Below are positions 10,040-19,964 of a stretch of DNA of 64,000 nucleotides, piece after piece (within the stretch, counting starts at the first letter, position 1; each line of letters opens with the position of its first letter). The notes beneath the pieces are model-generated. The model had not been told where the DNA came from and made no database searches. It was given only the letters and a program-made list of their open reading frames with translations. The DNA is from Heliopora coerulea (Eukaryota; Cnidaria; Anthozoa; Scleralcyonacea; Helioporidae). Made by a program: the position numbers and the translations under genes. The stretch covers positions 62,001 to 126,000 of the forward strand of contig JASJOG010000353.1 in the NCBI GenBank assembly GCA_030142905.1, given 5' to 3'.

Positions 10040-10420
10040 TAGAAATTAACAGACTTTCTCACAGAAGAACGTCAAACTGAGTAGAACCAGAGGATAAGAT
10101 TTCGAAATCATCAAAAGAGATTTCATGGTCGGTTTTCACCTTGTGTGAAAGGACACTAGATAGTGTAGAGTGTGAGAGCGGTTTTCCAGTGTAGGCTGAA
10201 ATACCTAAGTGATCGGAGATCCTCGTGTGTAATAAACGGCATGTTTCGCCTATATACGACGCCTGGCAGCGTCGGCACGTGAATTTGTAAACAACATGGG
10301 ATCTCAATTTGAGTGGTAAGCGATCTTTAAAACGGAAAAAGTTAGACAGACAAGAAACGGGCCGAAAAGCAATACGAATTTGGAGGTGTGGATAGGCTGA
10401 CGAAAGTAATTTAATAACTT
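10040..10420 (-). pseudogene. GIY-YIG endonuclease region of the left PLE half
   Basis: In a different frame from the RT, the minus strand reads QIRQQVIKLLSSAYPHLQ, NFFRFKDRLPLKLRSHVVYK, FTCRRCQASYIGETC and LLHTRISDHLG. This is the linker plus GIY-YIG domain with the CRRC zinc pair, the YIGET box and the conserved arginine. The frame is cut by TGA at 10061-10059, where the right half has CGA, a C-to-T change. The order behind RT is the normal PLE layout. The frame break at the RT/endonuclease junction is also present in the right half. Confidence 0.8.
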
Positions 10421-12483
10421 GTTGACGAATTTGTAGGCCATGATTTCCGGTAAAAGGTAAAACTAAAGAGAGTAAGAGGTTTTACTGGAGGATGAGAAAT
10501 TTTGTTTAAAAAAATTCGAAAACAGTGGTCCAAGAATCTGCGTGGATATCCATTTTGTTTTAATAAAGTTTTCAGTTTCTCAAGTTCAGCGTGGAAAATA
10601 TCGTAAGAGGAGCTTAGTTTAAAATAACGAAACATCAAAGTGTAAATTAATCCCTTTTTAAACACGAGGGGTATAAAACTTTCGAAGTTGGTAAAAAGCC
10701 CGGTGAATGTTGGTTTGCGATAAACTGAGGTAACAAATGAACCATTAGAGCGTTGGATTTTAATGTCAAGGAACGGAAGTGTTTTGTCAGCTTCAATTTC
10801 ACAAGTAAAATTAATGCAGGTGTGTTGGGAATTTAGATAATCCAGAAAGGGAGTAATGTGGTCTTTAGATTTAAACAAAATAAAACAATCGTCAACGTAA
10901 CGCCTGTAATATATGGGTTTGAAGTGAGCGGGGCAATTTTTAAGCCAATTTTGTTCGTGAAATGAAAGAAAAATGTTGGCAAAGGAGGGACCGAGAGGTG
11001 AACCCATAGCGACACCTTCAATTTGATCAAAAAACCTACCTCTGAAAGTAAAATGACAATTTTTGACCGATAAATTAAGGAGTTGCTTAAGCTGTTCACG
11101 AGAAAAACCTTGAAATAATTGAACGGAAGAAAATAACTGATCGAGAATAATATCTATGGTTTCATCAATAGGTATGTTGGTGAAGAGTGAGGTGATGTCA
11201 AAACTGGCCATTATTAAGTTACTAGAATTAATATTAAGGGAAAATAAATCCTGAATGAAAGAGAAAGTATCACTAACTAAGTAAGGACCTAAGGAAAGAG
11301 GGCAAAGCAAAAGAACGAGAGACTTAGCTAAATTATACGAATGAGTACCGATTGCCGATAAAATAGGTCTTAGAGGAATGTTGGTCTTGTGTACCTTTGG
11401 TAAGCCATATATTATGCCAGGTCGGGAACCCGTTGGTGACAACTGTTTAAGCTGTTCATCGGTGATCGTGTTGCTCTTCTTAAGTTCTTTGAGAAGGGTT
11501 CGTATTTTATTCTCACGTTTTATCGTGGTCTTGACGGGGTCATCTAGCAGAGGTTTAAATTTGTTGGTATCCTGCAAAATATCTTCCATTTTAGATTCAT
11601 AGTCAGCCTTGTCTAGGACAACCACACCATTGCCCTTGTCTGGCTTAATAATAACGATATTGTTATCATCCTTCAGACTTCTTAAAATGTTCAGTTCCCC
11701 AGTAGACAAGGCAGAAGTAGGAGGGGAGTACGTACGATATCCAGATAGTGCAATGTCTTTAAGCCTGGTCTTAACGCTGTCCTTGTTGTGACCAGAGTTA
11801 GGGGAGATCGGTTGGTTCAGAATTTTCCGGTACAAAATTTCAAAAGGAACGAGGAAGTTGCAAAAGTTTAACTTTCTTGGTGGTATCGAGAAATCAAGGC
11901 CCAATGCGAGAACTGCTTTCTCCTTGTCGGATAAGGGGCGACTGGAATAGTTGAAGATCACCTTGTTTGGATCAATGGAAGTAGATGAAGACGAGTCGAT
12001 ACGGAGGCGGAGAAGTTTTTTATCTTGCACTTTTTCATGGTGAGAAAGTTTCTTTGAGTTTTCGGAGTCTACTATGGATTTCAAATGTATGAGGTCGAGG
12101 GACGACACGAGGAAGCTCAGATTTGATAAAAGGTTGCCGGTGAGTTGAGAAAGTTCATCGATTCTGGATTGTTTGATAGCAATCTCTTCATCCAGGAGTC
12201 TTCTCTGGCATTGGCGGTAGGCACGGGATTTTTGGAGTTGTCGGTTGGCCAGCTTGAAGTTCAGAAAACGAGGCACAGCATCGTGTACTTTGCATTTCTT
12301 CAGAAATCCTAGGTCCAGTTTTGCTTTACTAAGTTTTAGTTCGGCGCGTTGATATTTGCGAAACGCAGCAAGCGAACCATTGTTGTATCTCTTAGTCAAG
12401 ATTGTTGCGATTGAACAGCCAGGTGGAAAACGAAGTTTAGTTAGAAATATAATAGCCCAGCAAACAAGTTTAAATAGAGCCAT
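10411..12483 (-). CDS. Penelope-like reverse transcriptase, long open frame
   Basis: A 690-codon frame on the minus strand. Residues 1-20 are hydrophobic and are encoded by the pseudo-LTR. A basic, coiled-coil-like region (about 40-130) follows. The RT part shows IIKPDKGNGVVVLDK (about 278), YGLPKVHKTNIPLRPILS (about 361), FDITSLFTNIP (about 427), GVAMGSPLGPSFANIF (about 493), YRRYVDDCFILF with the catalytic YVDD (about 529) and LPFLDIKI. All RT motifs look intact. The ATG at 12483 fits the position of the pseudo-LTR. The frame ends at 10411, and the GIY-YIG domain continues in another frame, so a frameshift separates the two. It is the best-preserved retroelement gene in the window. The role is target-primed reverse transcription. 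Confidence 0.85.
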   Translation of the reverse strand: MALFKLVCWAIIFLTKLRFPPGCSIATILTKRYNNGSLAAFRKYQRAELKLSKAKLDLGFLKKCKVHDAVPRFLNFKLANRQLQKSRAYRQCQRRLLDEEIAIKQSRIDELSQLTGNLLSNLSFLVSSLDLIHLKSIVDSENSKKLSHHEKVQDKKLLRLRIDSSSSTSIDPNKVIFNYSSRPLSDKEKAVLALGLDFSIPPRKLNFCNFLVPFEILYRKILNQPISPNSGHNKDSVKTRLKDIALSGYRTYSPPTSALSTGELNILRSLKDDNNIVIIKPDKGNGVVVLDKADYESKMEDILQDTNKFKPLLDDPVKTTIKRENKIRTLLKELKKSNTITDEQLKQLSPTGSRPGIIYGLPKVHKTNIPLRPILSAIGTHSYNLAKSLVLLLCPLSLGPYLVSDTFSFIQDLFSLNINSSNLIMASFDITSLFTNIPIDETIDIILDQLFSSVQLFQGFSREQLKQLLNLSVKNCHFTFRGRFFDQIEGVAMGSPLGPSFANIFLSFHEQNWLKNCPAHFKPIYYRRYVDDCFILFKSKDHITPFLDYLNSQHTCINFTCEIEADKTLPFLDIKIQRSNGSFVTSVYRKPTFTGLFTNFESFIPLVFKKGLIYTLMFRYFKLSSSYDIFHAELEKLKTLLKQNGYPRRFLDHCFRIFLNKISHPPVKPLTLFSFTFYRKSWPTNSSTSY

Positions 12484-12786
12484 AATGGAACCATATCTTT
12501 AAAAGAGTTTTATTGACTAACGTTTCGTTACTTAACCAGTAACATCATCAGAGTAATTATTTACAAGAGTTGAGAGGCTTAAATAGCTAACTGTTACAAA
12601 AATAGTGATGAAAGAATGTCACAAAGGATTAGCGGAACGATTAGCAAGAACAATTAACGGAAGGAGTGCGAGTAATAAAGTGATGAAGAATTAGACGTGT
12701 GAAGAATTTAATTAGAGGGGAGGGAAAAAAAAAAAATGTCAAGAAATAACGTTAAAAAAGTGCTAAAGGAAAGGATCTGATATTAG
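12440..12786 (-). repeat. PLE pseudo-LTR, upstream copy of left half
   Basis: Direct repeat of 9650-10018. The RT ORF of the left half starts inside it (ATG at 12483-12481). Its outer end at 12786 joins the truncated right half directly. Confidence 0.85.
12515..12551 (-). ncRNA. Hammerhead ribozyme core, middle pseudo-LTR
   Basis: CTGATGA (12551-12545), GAAA (12526-12523) and GTC (12517-12515) on the minus strand, with a 5-bp stem II. It lies about 30 nt upstream of the RT start codon. Confidence 0.75.
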
Positions 12787-12816
12787 TCCCTTAATATTAA
12801 TTCTAGTAACTTAATA

Positions 12817-13617
12817 ATGGCCAGTTTTGACATCACCTCACTCTTCACCAACATACCTATTGATGAAACCATAGATATTATTCTCGATCAGTTATTTTCT
12901 TCCGTTCAATTATTTCAAGGTTTTTCTCGTGAACAGCTTAAGCAACTCCTTAATTTATCGGTCAAAAATTGTCATTTTACTTTCAGAGGTAGGTTTTTTG
13001 ATCAAATTGAAGGTGTCGCTATGGGTTCGCCTCTCGGTCCCTCCTTTGCCAACATTTTTCTTTCATTTCACGAACAAAATTGGCTTAAAAATTGCCCCAC
13101 TCACTTCAAACCCATATATTACAGGCGTTACGTTGACGATTGTTTTATTTTGTTTAAATCTAAAGACCACATTACTCCCTTTCTGGATTATCTAAATTCC
13201 CAACACACCTGCATTAATTTTACTTGTGAAATTGAAGCTGACAAAACACTTCCGTTCCTTGACATTAAAATCCAACGCTCTAATGGTTCATTTGTTACCT
13301 CAGTTTATCGCAAACCAACATTCACCGGGCTTTTTACCAACTTCGAAAGTTTTATACCCCTCGTGTTTAAAAAGGGATTAATTTACACTTTGATGTTTCG
13401 TTATTTTAAACTAAGCTCCTCTTACGATATTTTCCACGCTGAACTTGAGAAACTGAAAACTTTATTAAAACAAAATGGATATCCACGCAGATTCTTGGAC
13501 CACTGTTTTCGAATTTTTTTAAACAAAATTTCTCATCCTCCAGTAAAACCTCTTACTCTCTTTAGTTTTACCTTTTACCGGAAATCATGGCCTACAAATT
13601 CGTCAACAAGTTATTAA
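12817..13617 (+). CDS. Penelope-like reverse transcriptase, truncated right half
   Basis: A 266-codon frame that starts inside the RT domain at FDITSLFTNIP and contains GVAMGSPLGPSFANIF, YRRYVDDCFILF and LPFLDIKI. It is nearly identical to residues 425-690 of the left half (for example one Thr for Ala before HFKPIYY). It ends at the same frame break, TFYRKSWPTNSSTSY, as the left half. The N-terminal part is missing because this half is 5'-truncated at about 12787, so it cannot make a full RT. Confidence 0.85.
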   Translation: MASFDITSLFTNIPIDETIDIILDQLFSSVQLFQGFSREQLKQLLNLSVKNCHFTFRGRFFDQIEGVAMGSPLGPSFANIFLSFHEQNWLKNCPTHFKPIYYRRYVDDCFILFKSKDHITPFLDYLNSQHTCINFTCEIEADKTLPFLDIKIQRSNGSFVTSVYRKPTFTGLFTNFESFIPLVFKKGLIYTLMFRYFKLSSSYDIFHAELEKLKTLLKQNGYPRRFLDHCFRIFLNKISHPPVKPLTLFSFTFYRKSWPTNSSTSY

Positions 13618-13720
13618 ATTACTTTCGTCAGCCTATCCACACCTCCAAATTCGTATTGCTTTTCGGCCCGTTTCTCGTCTGTCTAACTTTTTCCGTTTTA
13701 AAGATCGCTTACCACTCAAA

Positions 13721-14044
13721 TTGACATCCCATGTTGTTTACAAATTCACGTGCCGACGCTGCCAGGCGTCGTATATAGGCGAAACATGCCGTTTATTACA
13801 CACGAGGATCTCCGATCACTTAGGTATTTCAGCCTACACTGGAAAACCGCTCTCACACTCTACACTATCTAGTGTCCTTTCACACAAGGTGAAAACCGAC
13901 CATGAAATCTCTTTTGATGATTTTGAAATCTTATCCTCTGGTTCTACTCAGTTTGACGTTCTTCTGCGAGAAAGTCTGTTAATTTCTAGAATGCAACCGT
14001 CTCTTAACGCTAATATCAGATCCTTTCCTTTAGCACTTTTTTAA
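13721..14044 (+). CDS. GIY-YIG endonuclease region of the right PLE half
   Basis: The frame encodes SHVVYKFTCRRCQASYIGET, TRISDHLG, then SGSTQFDVLLRESLLISRMQ and a C-terminus PSLNANIRSFPLALF. It is open upstream to the RT overlap, so no start codon belongs to it; the domain is the C-terminal part of the PLE protein reached through a frameshift. Unlike the left half it has CGA instead of TGA after FDVLL, so this copy of the domain is complete. The end coincides with the start of the pseudo-LTR. Confidence 0.8.
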   Translation: MTSHVVYKFTCRRCQASYIGETCRLLHTRISDHLGISAYTGKPLSHSTLSSVLSHKVKTDHEISFDDFEILSSGSTQFDVLLRESLLISRMQPSLNANIRSFPLALF

Positions 14045-14387
14045 CGTTATTTCTTGACATTTTTTTTTTTTCCCTCCCCTCTAATTAAATTCTTCACACG
14101 TCTAATTCTTCATCACTTTATTACTCGCACTCCTTCCGTTAATTGTTCTTGCTAATCGTTCCGCTAATCCTTTGTGACATTCTTTCATCACTATTTTTGT
14201 AACAGTTAGCTATTTAAGCCTCTCAACTCTTGTAAATAATTACTCTGATGATGTTACTGGTTAAGTAACGAAACGTTAGTCAATAAAACTCTTTTAAAGA
14301 TATGGTTCCATTATGGCTCTATTTAAACTTGTTTGCTGGGCTATTATATTTCTAACTAAACTTCGTTTTCCACCTGGCTGTTCAATC
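14036..14387 (+). repeat. PLE pseudo-LTR of right half
   Basis: Inverted relative to the other two copies. It continues about 17-30 bp further into the RT 5' coding sequence than the left terminal copy (CTTCGTTTTCCACCTGGCTG), showing that the reading of the RNA ended at a different point. Confidence 0.85.
14245..14281 (+). ncRNA. Hammerhead ribozyme core, right pseudo-LTR
   Basis: CTGATGA (14245-14251), GTTAC/GTAAC stem II, GAAA (14270-14273), AC/GT mini stem III and GTC (14279-14281), all on the plus strand, the coding strand of the right half. Confidence 0.75.
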
Positions 14388-14401
14388 GTAAACATTGCTT
14401 A
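14388..14401 (+). repeat. Target site duplication, right
   Basis: GTAAACATTGCTTA, identical to 9636-9649. Confidence 0.85.
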
Positions 14402-15626
14402 TTTACAACAAGCTAACTCTATGACTATTAAATATTTAATTGAGAGATTAGGACATGAAGTTGTATTGGATCATTTGCAAACTATGCCAACCAAATATTC
14501 TCAACTCTGTTGTTGGAAATGCTTTCAATATTGGAAGTTACACTTACTTTTCAGACCAGGCAAAGAATCCAATACATCTATCACAAGACATAGAGCAAGA
14601 AAAAGAATGTGTGCTAACCTCAGCACTTATTTTAAATCTTAATATACATGTATTGCCAAAATTTACATGCCATCTGATTGGTTGGTGTACTAAAGTGTGT
14701 TGGCCTAATTAGCCTTGAGTACAACAGACAACCAATATGGGGATCCGTAGTTTTTCAGCAGTAATGCAGCAATTGAATCCAAAGTAGTTTGAAACTACCT
14801 AAACGAGATGGCCGACCAATAGAGCAAAGTATTACAATCCATGGCATTTGTTGATACAAGCAGACAACCACCTGGATTGTACCTACTAGCCTTTGTCTTT
14901 AACGTGAGGGGCGTTGGGACTTGTGATTTCGGATTTTATTGCCAAAAATTGTCAATATTATACCGCTCCTTCACGCAACAGGAATCCTTGGTTAAAGCCC
15001 CATTCCCTTAAGCTTTGTGGTTGCTATACACAGTATTTTTGATGCTGATTGGAGATCTTGAAGTTTCTAGCCAATGTGGCTGCCCTTGAAAGTCTTACTT
15101 GGCATCCGAAGGAGTTTCATTGTTATTCACAAGAATAAAAGAAACACCTTAATCTTTAGATCTTCAGTTCTTCAGATAACAACTTACTCTGCCTCACACG
15201 ATACAGATGAATGAAGGATTACATGGATTGTAGACCTAAATCACACATGTGATAAACAAGAACATGGTGGCAACTAGCACGAGTCCTAAGCAAAATGGTA
15301 ACAACTGCTGACCATAAATATTGAAAACTCCTCACTACGGCACTGTTGTAGTAACAAGCCAATGAATGCACAGTAAATAAACATAACCTTGAATTGTCCT
15401 CACAACAGCCTTAATAGACAGAAAAGACATGGCGGCTAGCAGAGGATGTCATAAAGCTTTCATTTAGCTTGTTGAACATATTAGTTTGGAGTAGTACTCT
15501 GGCTGGAATAACTGATAAAATGAAGGAAGAAGTGGTCCATGGTAAACTGACTAATTTGTTGTAAAAGAAATAGTTTGTAAGTTGGACCAACCTGCCTGGA
15601 TAGTTTGTTAATGGCACAATCTCAAA
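14402..15626. other. No firmly recognised feature
   Basis: Two overlapping plus frames (14313-14642 and 14455-14712) are open, but the first begins with PLE pseudo-LTR sequence and then runs into unrelated DNA. I recognise no domain. From 14.7 to 15.6 kb only short fragments are seen. Confidence 0.4.
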
Positions 15627-18600
15627 CTAGTCTCCTGTAAATCCTTTTAGGTTTTTACTGTCTTTGGTGTTGCAACCGCTAAACTGCATGCACCATTGAT
15701 CACTTCTGTGGCACTTGCACATAGCCAAGTGGCATTTTTTGATGCATCCACAAGAGAGTAGATGGGAACAGAACTTGGGGATGCATGGAAGCATTATCCA
15801 CATCATTTTTAGATTTTCTCCTGATCCACATCCTCCAACTTCTATAGGGGAGGGAACTTTTTGTAAGGCTACATTTGCTTGCAACCATACCTCTGCTTGA
15901 TGGCTAGAATCAGCAGAGTGTAACTTAAATGAATCTTTGGTTGGTGATAATTTCTCAAGCTCTTTGTTACCCTTCTTGAAAATATCATGTCTGTATTTGT
16001 TAACCAGGGCTAGTGGATCTAATGCGCCACACAATCAATGGACAAATTCTTCTGCATCTTTGATTGAACTATCACATCCAATTCTGTGCTGCAGATGCAA
16101 ATATTGTTCATAAATCTCCCAGCACTTCTTTTTCCCCAAACCAGTAAATGAAGATGTCACATTGCTCCTCATCAATGCATTAAATCTTAGAATATTCTCG
16201 ATTATACTGTGAGACAGCTGTTGTGTAAGTGTGTAGATAGGATAAGATTTCTTTCGTTGTGTAGAACCATCAACCATCCATGTTTCAATCTCTGGATCCT
16301 GAGCAAAAATATGAATTAATAGTAGACACATCTGTGTCTCTGCATGAGATCAAGATCCTCTTATAATTGTTACTAACTTTATCATGTGGATGTAAAATGA
16401 GTCATTTAATCTGCCTCTTCATGGTTGCATGACAGCTGCAGCACATTACCTGTATGTGATGACTGTGCAATTGTAGGGTCCTGAAATTCGCCACTTATGG
16501 CCGTTTCACATTGACTGGAGAGATCACTGGCATAAGATATGCGATACTCACTAAGAAAATGGGCAAGATCAGTCCTGTTATCTAACAAGATAAAATTATC
16601 CCATACCTGTAGAAGAGGTACATTGTTTGAAGAAGTTGATTGTCCAGGTTGGTGTAGTCACTTCAATCAACAGTCTTTCTCAAGACTACACTAACCTGGA
16701 CAATCAACTTCCTCAAACATGTCATGATTCTCCCAGGTTCAAACCATTTACTTTAAGAGGTACATTGTCATGATCAATTCTTTTACACACTGCCCTCTTT
16801 TTTGTTCTTTGTTTTCTTCTAGTAGCTGACTTAATAGATTGTTTGTAGGTATTAAAGGCAACATCAACACATCGGACATACTCGTCAGTGATATCAATCA
16901 CTGATCTAAGAAACAACCTGGTATATTCTTCGAAGATCTTGCAGTTTTGTGGTTTTCCCACGGACTGAATCAAAGCGTTGGCATCAATCACAAGACAAGA
17001 TCTTTTTTATGAATCTGGATCTGGATGTGAATGTGAAATTCTATCCTTGGTAACCAAAATGGTGATGATATCCGACTTGCAAGTTGAATTAATTTATTCA
17101 TTTATCTTAGCTAAAAAAGGTGGTACATTAGAAAGTTCGTGTTGGAGGATGTCACACATGTCAATCCTACAACCAGCTAAAGATGCTGTTAGTAATCACT
17201 GCAGTAATTTTCAGGCAGATTTGATAACATTTTCCTCATTTTGTGTTGTCTTCACTGTTGTGTTGTACATTGTTGCAAATGGCACATCCTTATTAAATAG
17301 CCATTTTGATATGTTTTCACATACTAACTTCTTTCCTCTTTCCTGCAAGAAAAGCATGTCACTTTCAATCTCATCAGTTGTGACATTTGTTGCTATAGAG
17401 GTTAGCCTCTCTGCTTTTAGACTTGTAAATGTATTGTGCTTTTGTTCTTCTTCCTGGTCTCCTGGTTGTTTGTTCCTTGGATTCATGCTCTGATTACATC
17501 ATCTGCTAAATCAATCTTGAAAACGTTGAATGTTATGAATTGTTCCTTCATTTTTTCCCCACGGCATCTTCATCAATTTACATTTCTGAGGGCTGGGCAT
17601 CTTTTCTTGCAGATATTTCTTCATCAGCTTCCTTTTCCAAATCAAAAAGTATTCTAGTTAAATGACACGAATGAATGCTCTGCCCATGTCATAAATTTAT
17701 CTCTACCAGTATAATTTCTTGTTATTCCAATTATGCCATTTGATATCTTGCAAACTTTGTTCTGCCACTCTGTACCTTGGTCAATTGGGATTTGGTTAAA
17801 CATAGCCTTGCAGCATTTTACTGCAAGGTTTCCATTCATAAACTCTACATTAACCAATGGTTGTGATGTTTCCAGACCTTTTGTTTTTGACAAGTAAATT
17901 GTGCCCCATCTTCCATAATTGGTGTGGTCATTCAAGGCAACATCAGTGCAAATGAATCCAAATCAAGGGACCAATTACCATCTCGATTAGCTCTGATAAA
18001 ATCTATCATTGTTTCAATCATTCTTGTATATGTTCTCCATAGGACAAAATTACCGGCATGTGCCATTCCTTGATCAAATTAATTCATCAATTCCACGATG
18101 CCTGCCTGCTTTAACATACTGACAAGGTTACTCACTGCTTCAATGGCTTCCTTGCTTTCAGATTCTTTTTTAATAAACTGTTCAGCAACTTTCTCCACTA
18201 CTAATTGAAGATTGAGTTCCCTTCTATTTTCTCCAAGCAATCTGGCAAAATGATGCTAGTAGATTTGACTTGATGCTTTATATGCCAAAATGTGATCTTA
18301 TTAAATGTAAGCATATTACACTCCTGTAATATGCTTTTCCTTTCATCATCACATCTGATGTTTTGTCCAAACACCTGCAAGTCCTGCATTCTCCTCATGT
18401 CGACCTATTGTTTTTTAGGAAGTTGAACAATATATACAAGTGTCCCATCACCAGAACAACATTCTTATACCCCTCATTAGCCCAGATAATCTCCTTTCCT
18501 TTACTGTATAAGGGTTGTCCCAGTCTGTCAGTTATGGCCATGAAACGGTTAATGATAGTTACTATGGTATTATTGTCATCTGCTAGGGCCTGAAGAATAG

Positions 18601-18650
18601 GTAGCATGCTGGGTGTTGTAATTATTGGATTAACTGAGCTGCCCATGCTG
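15627..18650 (-). pseudogene. Large cysteine-rich gene relic, unnamed repeated family (C-terminal part)
   Basis: A series of minus-strand fragments in changing frames follows one order: LQALADDNNTIVTIINRFMA (18.6 kb), KITFWHIKHQVKS, then NYGRWGTIYLSKTKG with AVKCCKAMFNQIPIDQGTEW and NGIIGITRNYTGRDKFMTWA (17.9-17.65 kb), then IESDMLFLQERGKKLVCENI, MIDANALIQSVGKPQNCKIF (16.99 kb), WMVDGSTQRKKSYPIYTLTQ, and a cysteine-rich tail CGCIKKCHLAMCKCHRSDQW (about 15.7 kb). I have seen this block order in long uncharacterised proteins repeated in cnidarian and other invertebrate genomes, but I know no name or activity. The tail has the CxCxxxC spacing of metal-binding CXC-like repeats. Several stops and frameshifts mean it is dead. 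Confidence 0.5.
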
Positions 18651-18719
18651 GTACATTTTGATGAAAAATATTATGCATCTGTACCAGCATCCAAGCAAGA
18701 TTCTTTAATCATGCATCAA

Positions 18720-19615
18720 CTTGATCATCACTTCCCATGAATCAGGTTTTTATATTGATTTCCAGACAAGGATGAAAAACTGGCTTAGTATGCTCACGTA
18801 CTGGCTGGCCGGTGGAATTTCTTTAAATCTTCACCCATCTTTAAAATTTACTTGTGAGTATGACAACAACAATAAACTTCCTTTCCTTGACATACTTGTC
18901 CACAAAGAGGACACGGAGCTTCATGAGTTTACAGGAAATGGACTTTTATGGGCCCATACACAAGATTTGATTATTTCAGTGCTAGAAAGCAAAAACTCTC
19001 CTTGATTAAACGTTTAATTGACCATACTTATAAGATTTCATCTGAGAAATTTGTTCAAAGTGATCTTGAAAAGTTTAAATCTATATTTTTATCTAATGAC
19101 TACCTGGAAAGAATACTTGATAGACCTTTTAATCAAAGCAAAAAAAAGACAAACCAGTTGGATCCACTAAATGTCCAGTCTATTTAAAACTTCCATGCAT
19201 AGGACAAATTTATGCAACTTTTGGACAATCAATCAAGTTAATTACTGAGCAAACATTTTTTGTCACTAGATTTGTTGGAATTTTTTCCCACCCACTCACA
19301 AAGAGTCTACCTGCTTCTTCATCAAGTTGTGTTTACAAATTTAAATGTGAATGTGGATCTCACTGTATGGGTAGAACTAATCAGAGACTGGGTGATAGGA
19401 TCAAACAACATGTTTCTAGCATCATTAGAAATAAAACTCAGCCGTCGTGTAAACTACCAGAATGACAATGCCGTTCCAGGCAATTCATCAGTTGTGATTC
19501 AGCTGTTGGCAAACACCTTTTCTATAACAAGTCTTGGACTGAAACCTACTCAGATGATAATTTTAGAATTCTTTACAAATGCTGTTGTACCTTTCAATTG
19601 ACAGTGATGGAAGCC
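18720..19615 (+). pseudogene. Penelope-like element fragment (RT end plus GIY-YIG)
   Basis: The plus strand shows SLKFTCEYDNNNKLPFLDIL, the last RT block of PLEs, then HTYKISSEKFVQSDLEKFKS, then in another frame CVYKFKCECGSHCMGRTNQR with DRIKQHVSS, the GIY-YIG core with its zinc pair, and finally VGKHLFYNKSWTETYSDDNF. Several frames are used and stops occur, so it is inactive. The copy is 5'-truncated inside the RT. It lies within the minus-strand cysteine-rich gene relic and separates that gene's C-terminal blocks (below 18.65 kb) from probable N-terminal blocks (above 19.96 kb). It is a different PLE lineage from the 9.6-14.4 kb element because the zinc-pair residues differ. Confidence 0.7.
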
Positions 19616-19964
19616 TTTTCATAAAACTTAATGATCCGGATCTGTGCTGGGAAAAGGAATTTGTTTTCCAACTAGCCCTATTTTGATTCTCCTGCATACC
19701 ATTGGGTTGATGTCATCAGGTTTTTTGGACTATGTAAGCAGGTAATTTGTTTCTTTAGTCAGCAGACGTATAGCACTTGATAAGTGGTCTGCTGAGATGC
19801 ATCACGCTATTTCTTAATTCTTTAGGGTTACTCTTTACATAGTATTTTACCTCTTCAAGTTTCATTCAGTTCTTTTAAGAACTAAACAGTACAACACTCT
19901 TTTGTAACTATCCATTCCTCTTGCATGTATATTTCATCTTCATTTTGTCTTACTTTATTGTATA

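Larger units (their letters stand above)
9650..14387. mobile_element. Composite Penelope-like element, two halves head to head
   Basis: One insertion of 4.74 kb flanked by identical 14-bp target duplications. The left half lies on the minus strand: pseudo-LTR (12786-12440), RT-endonuclease region (about 12483-10020), pseudo-LTR (10018-9650). The right half lies on the plus strand, is 5'-truncated (starts at about 12787 inside the RT) and ends with a third pseudo-LTR up to 14387. The halves differ at very few positions, so they derive from one event or one source. This matches the complex arrangements described for Penelope elements. The perfect target duplication and near-identity point to a recent insertion. 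Confidence 0.85.

Noticed and set aside
16978..17493. 171-codon plus-strand open frame
   Set aside because: It is opposite to the minus-strand cysteine-rich gene blocks, which have recognisable motifs; a shadow frame.
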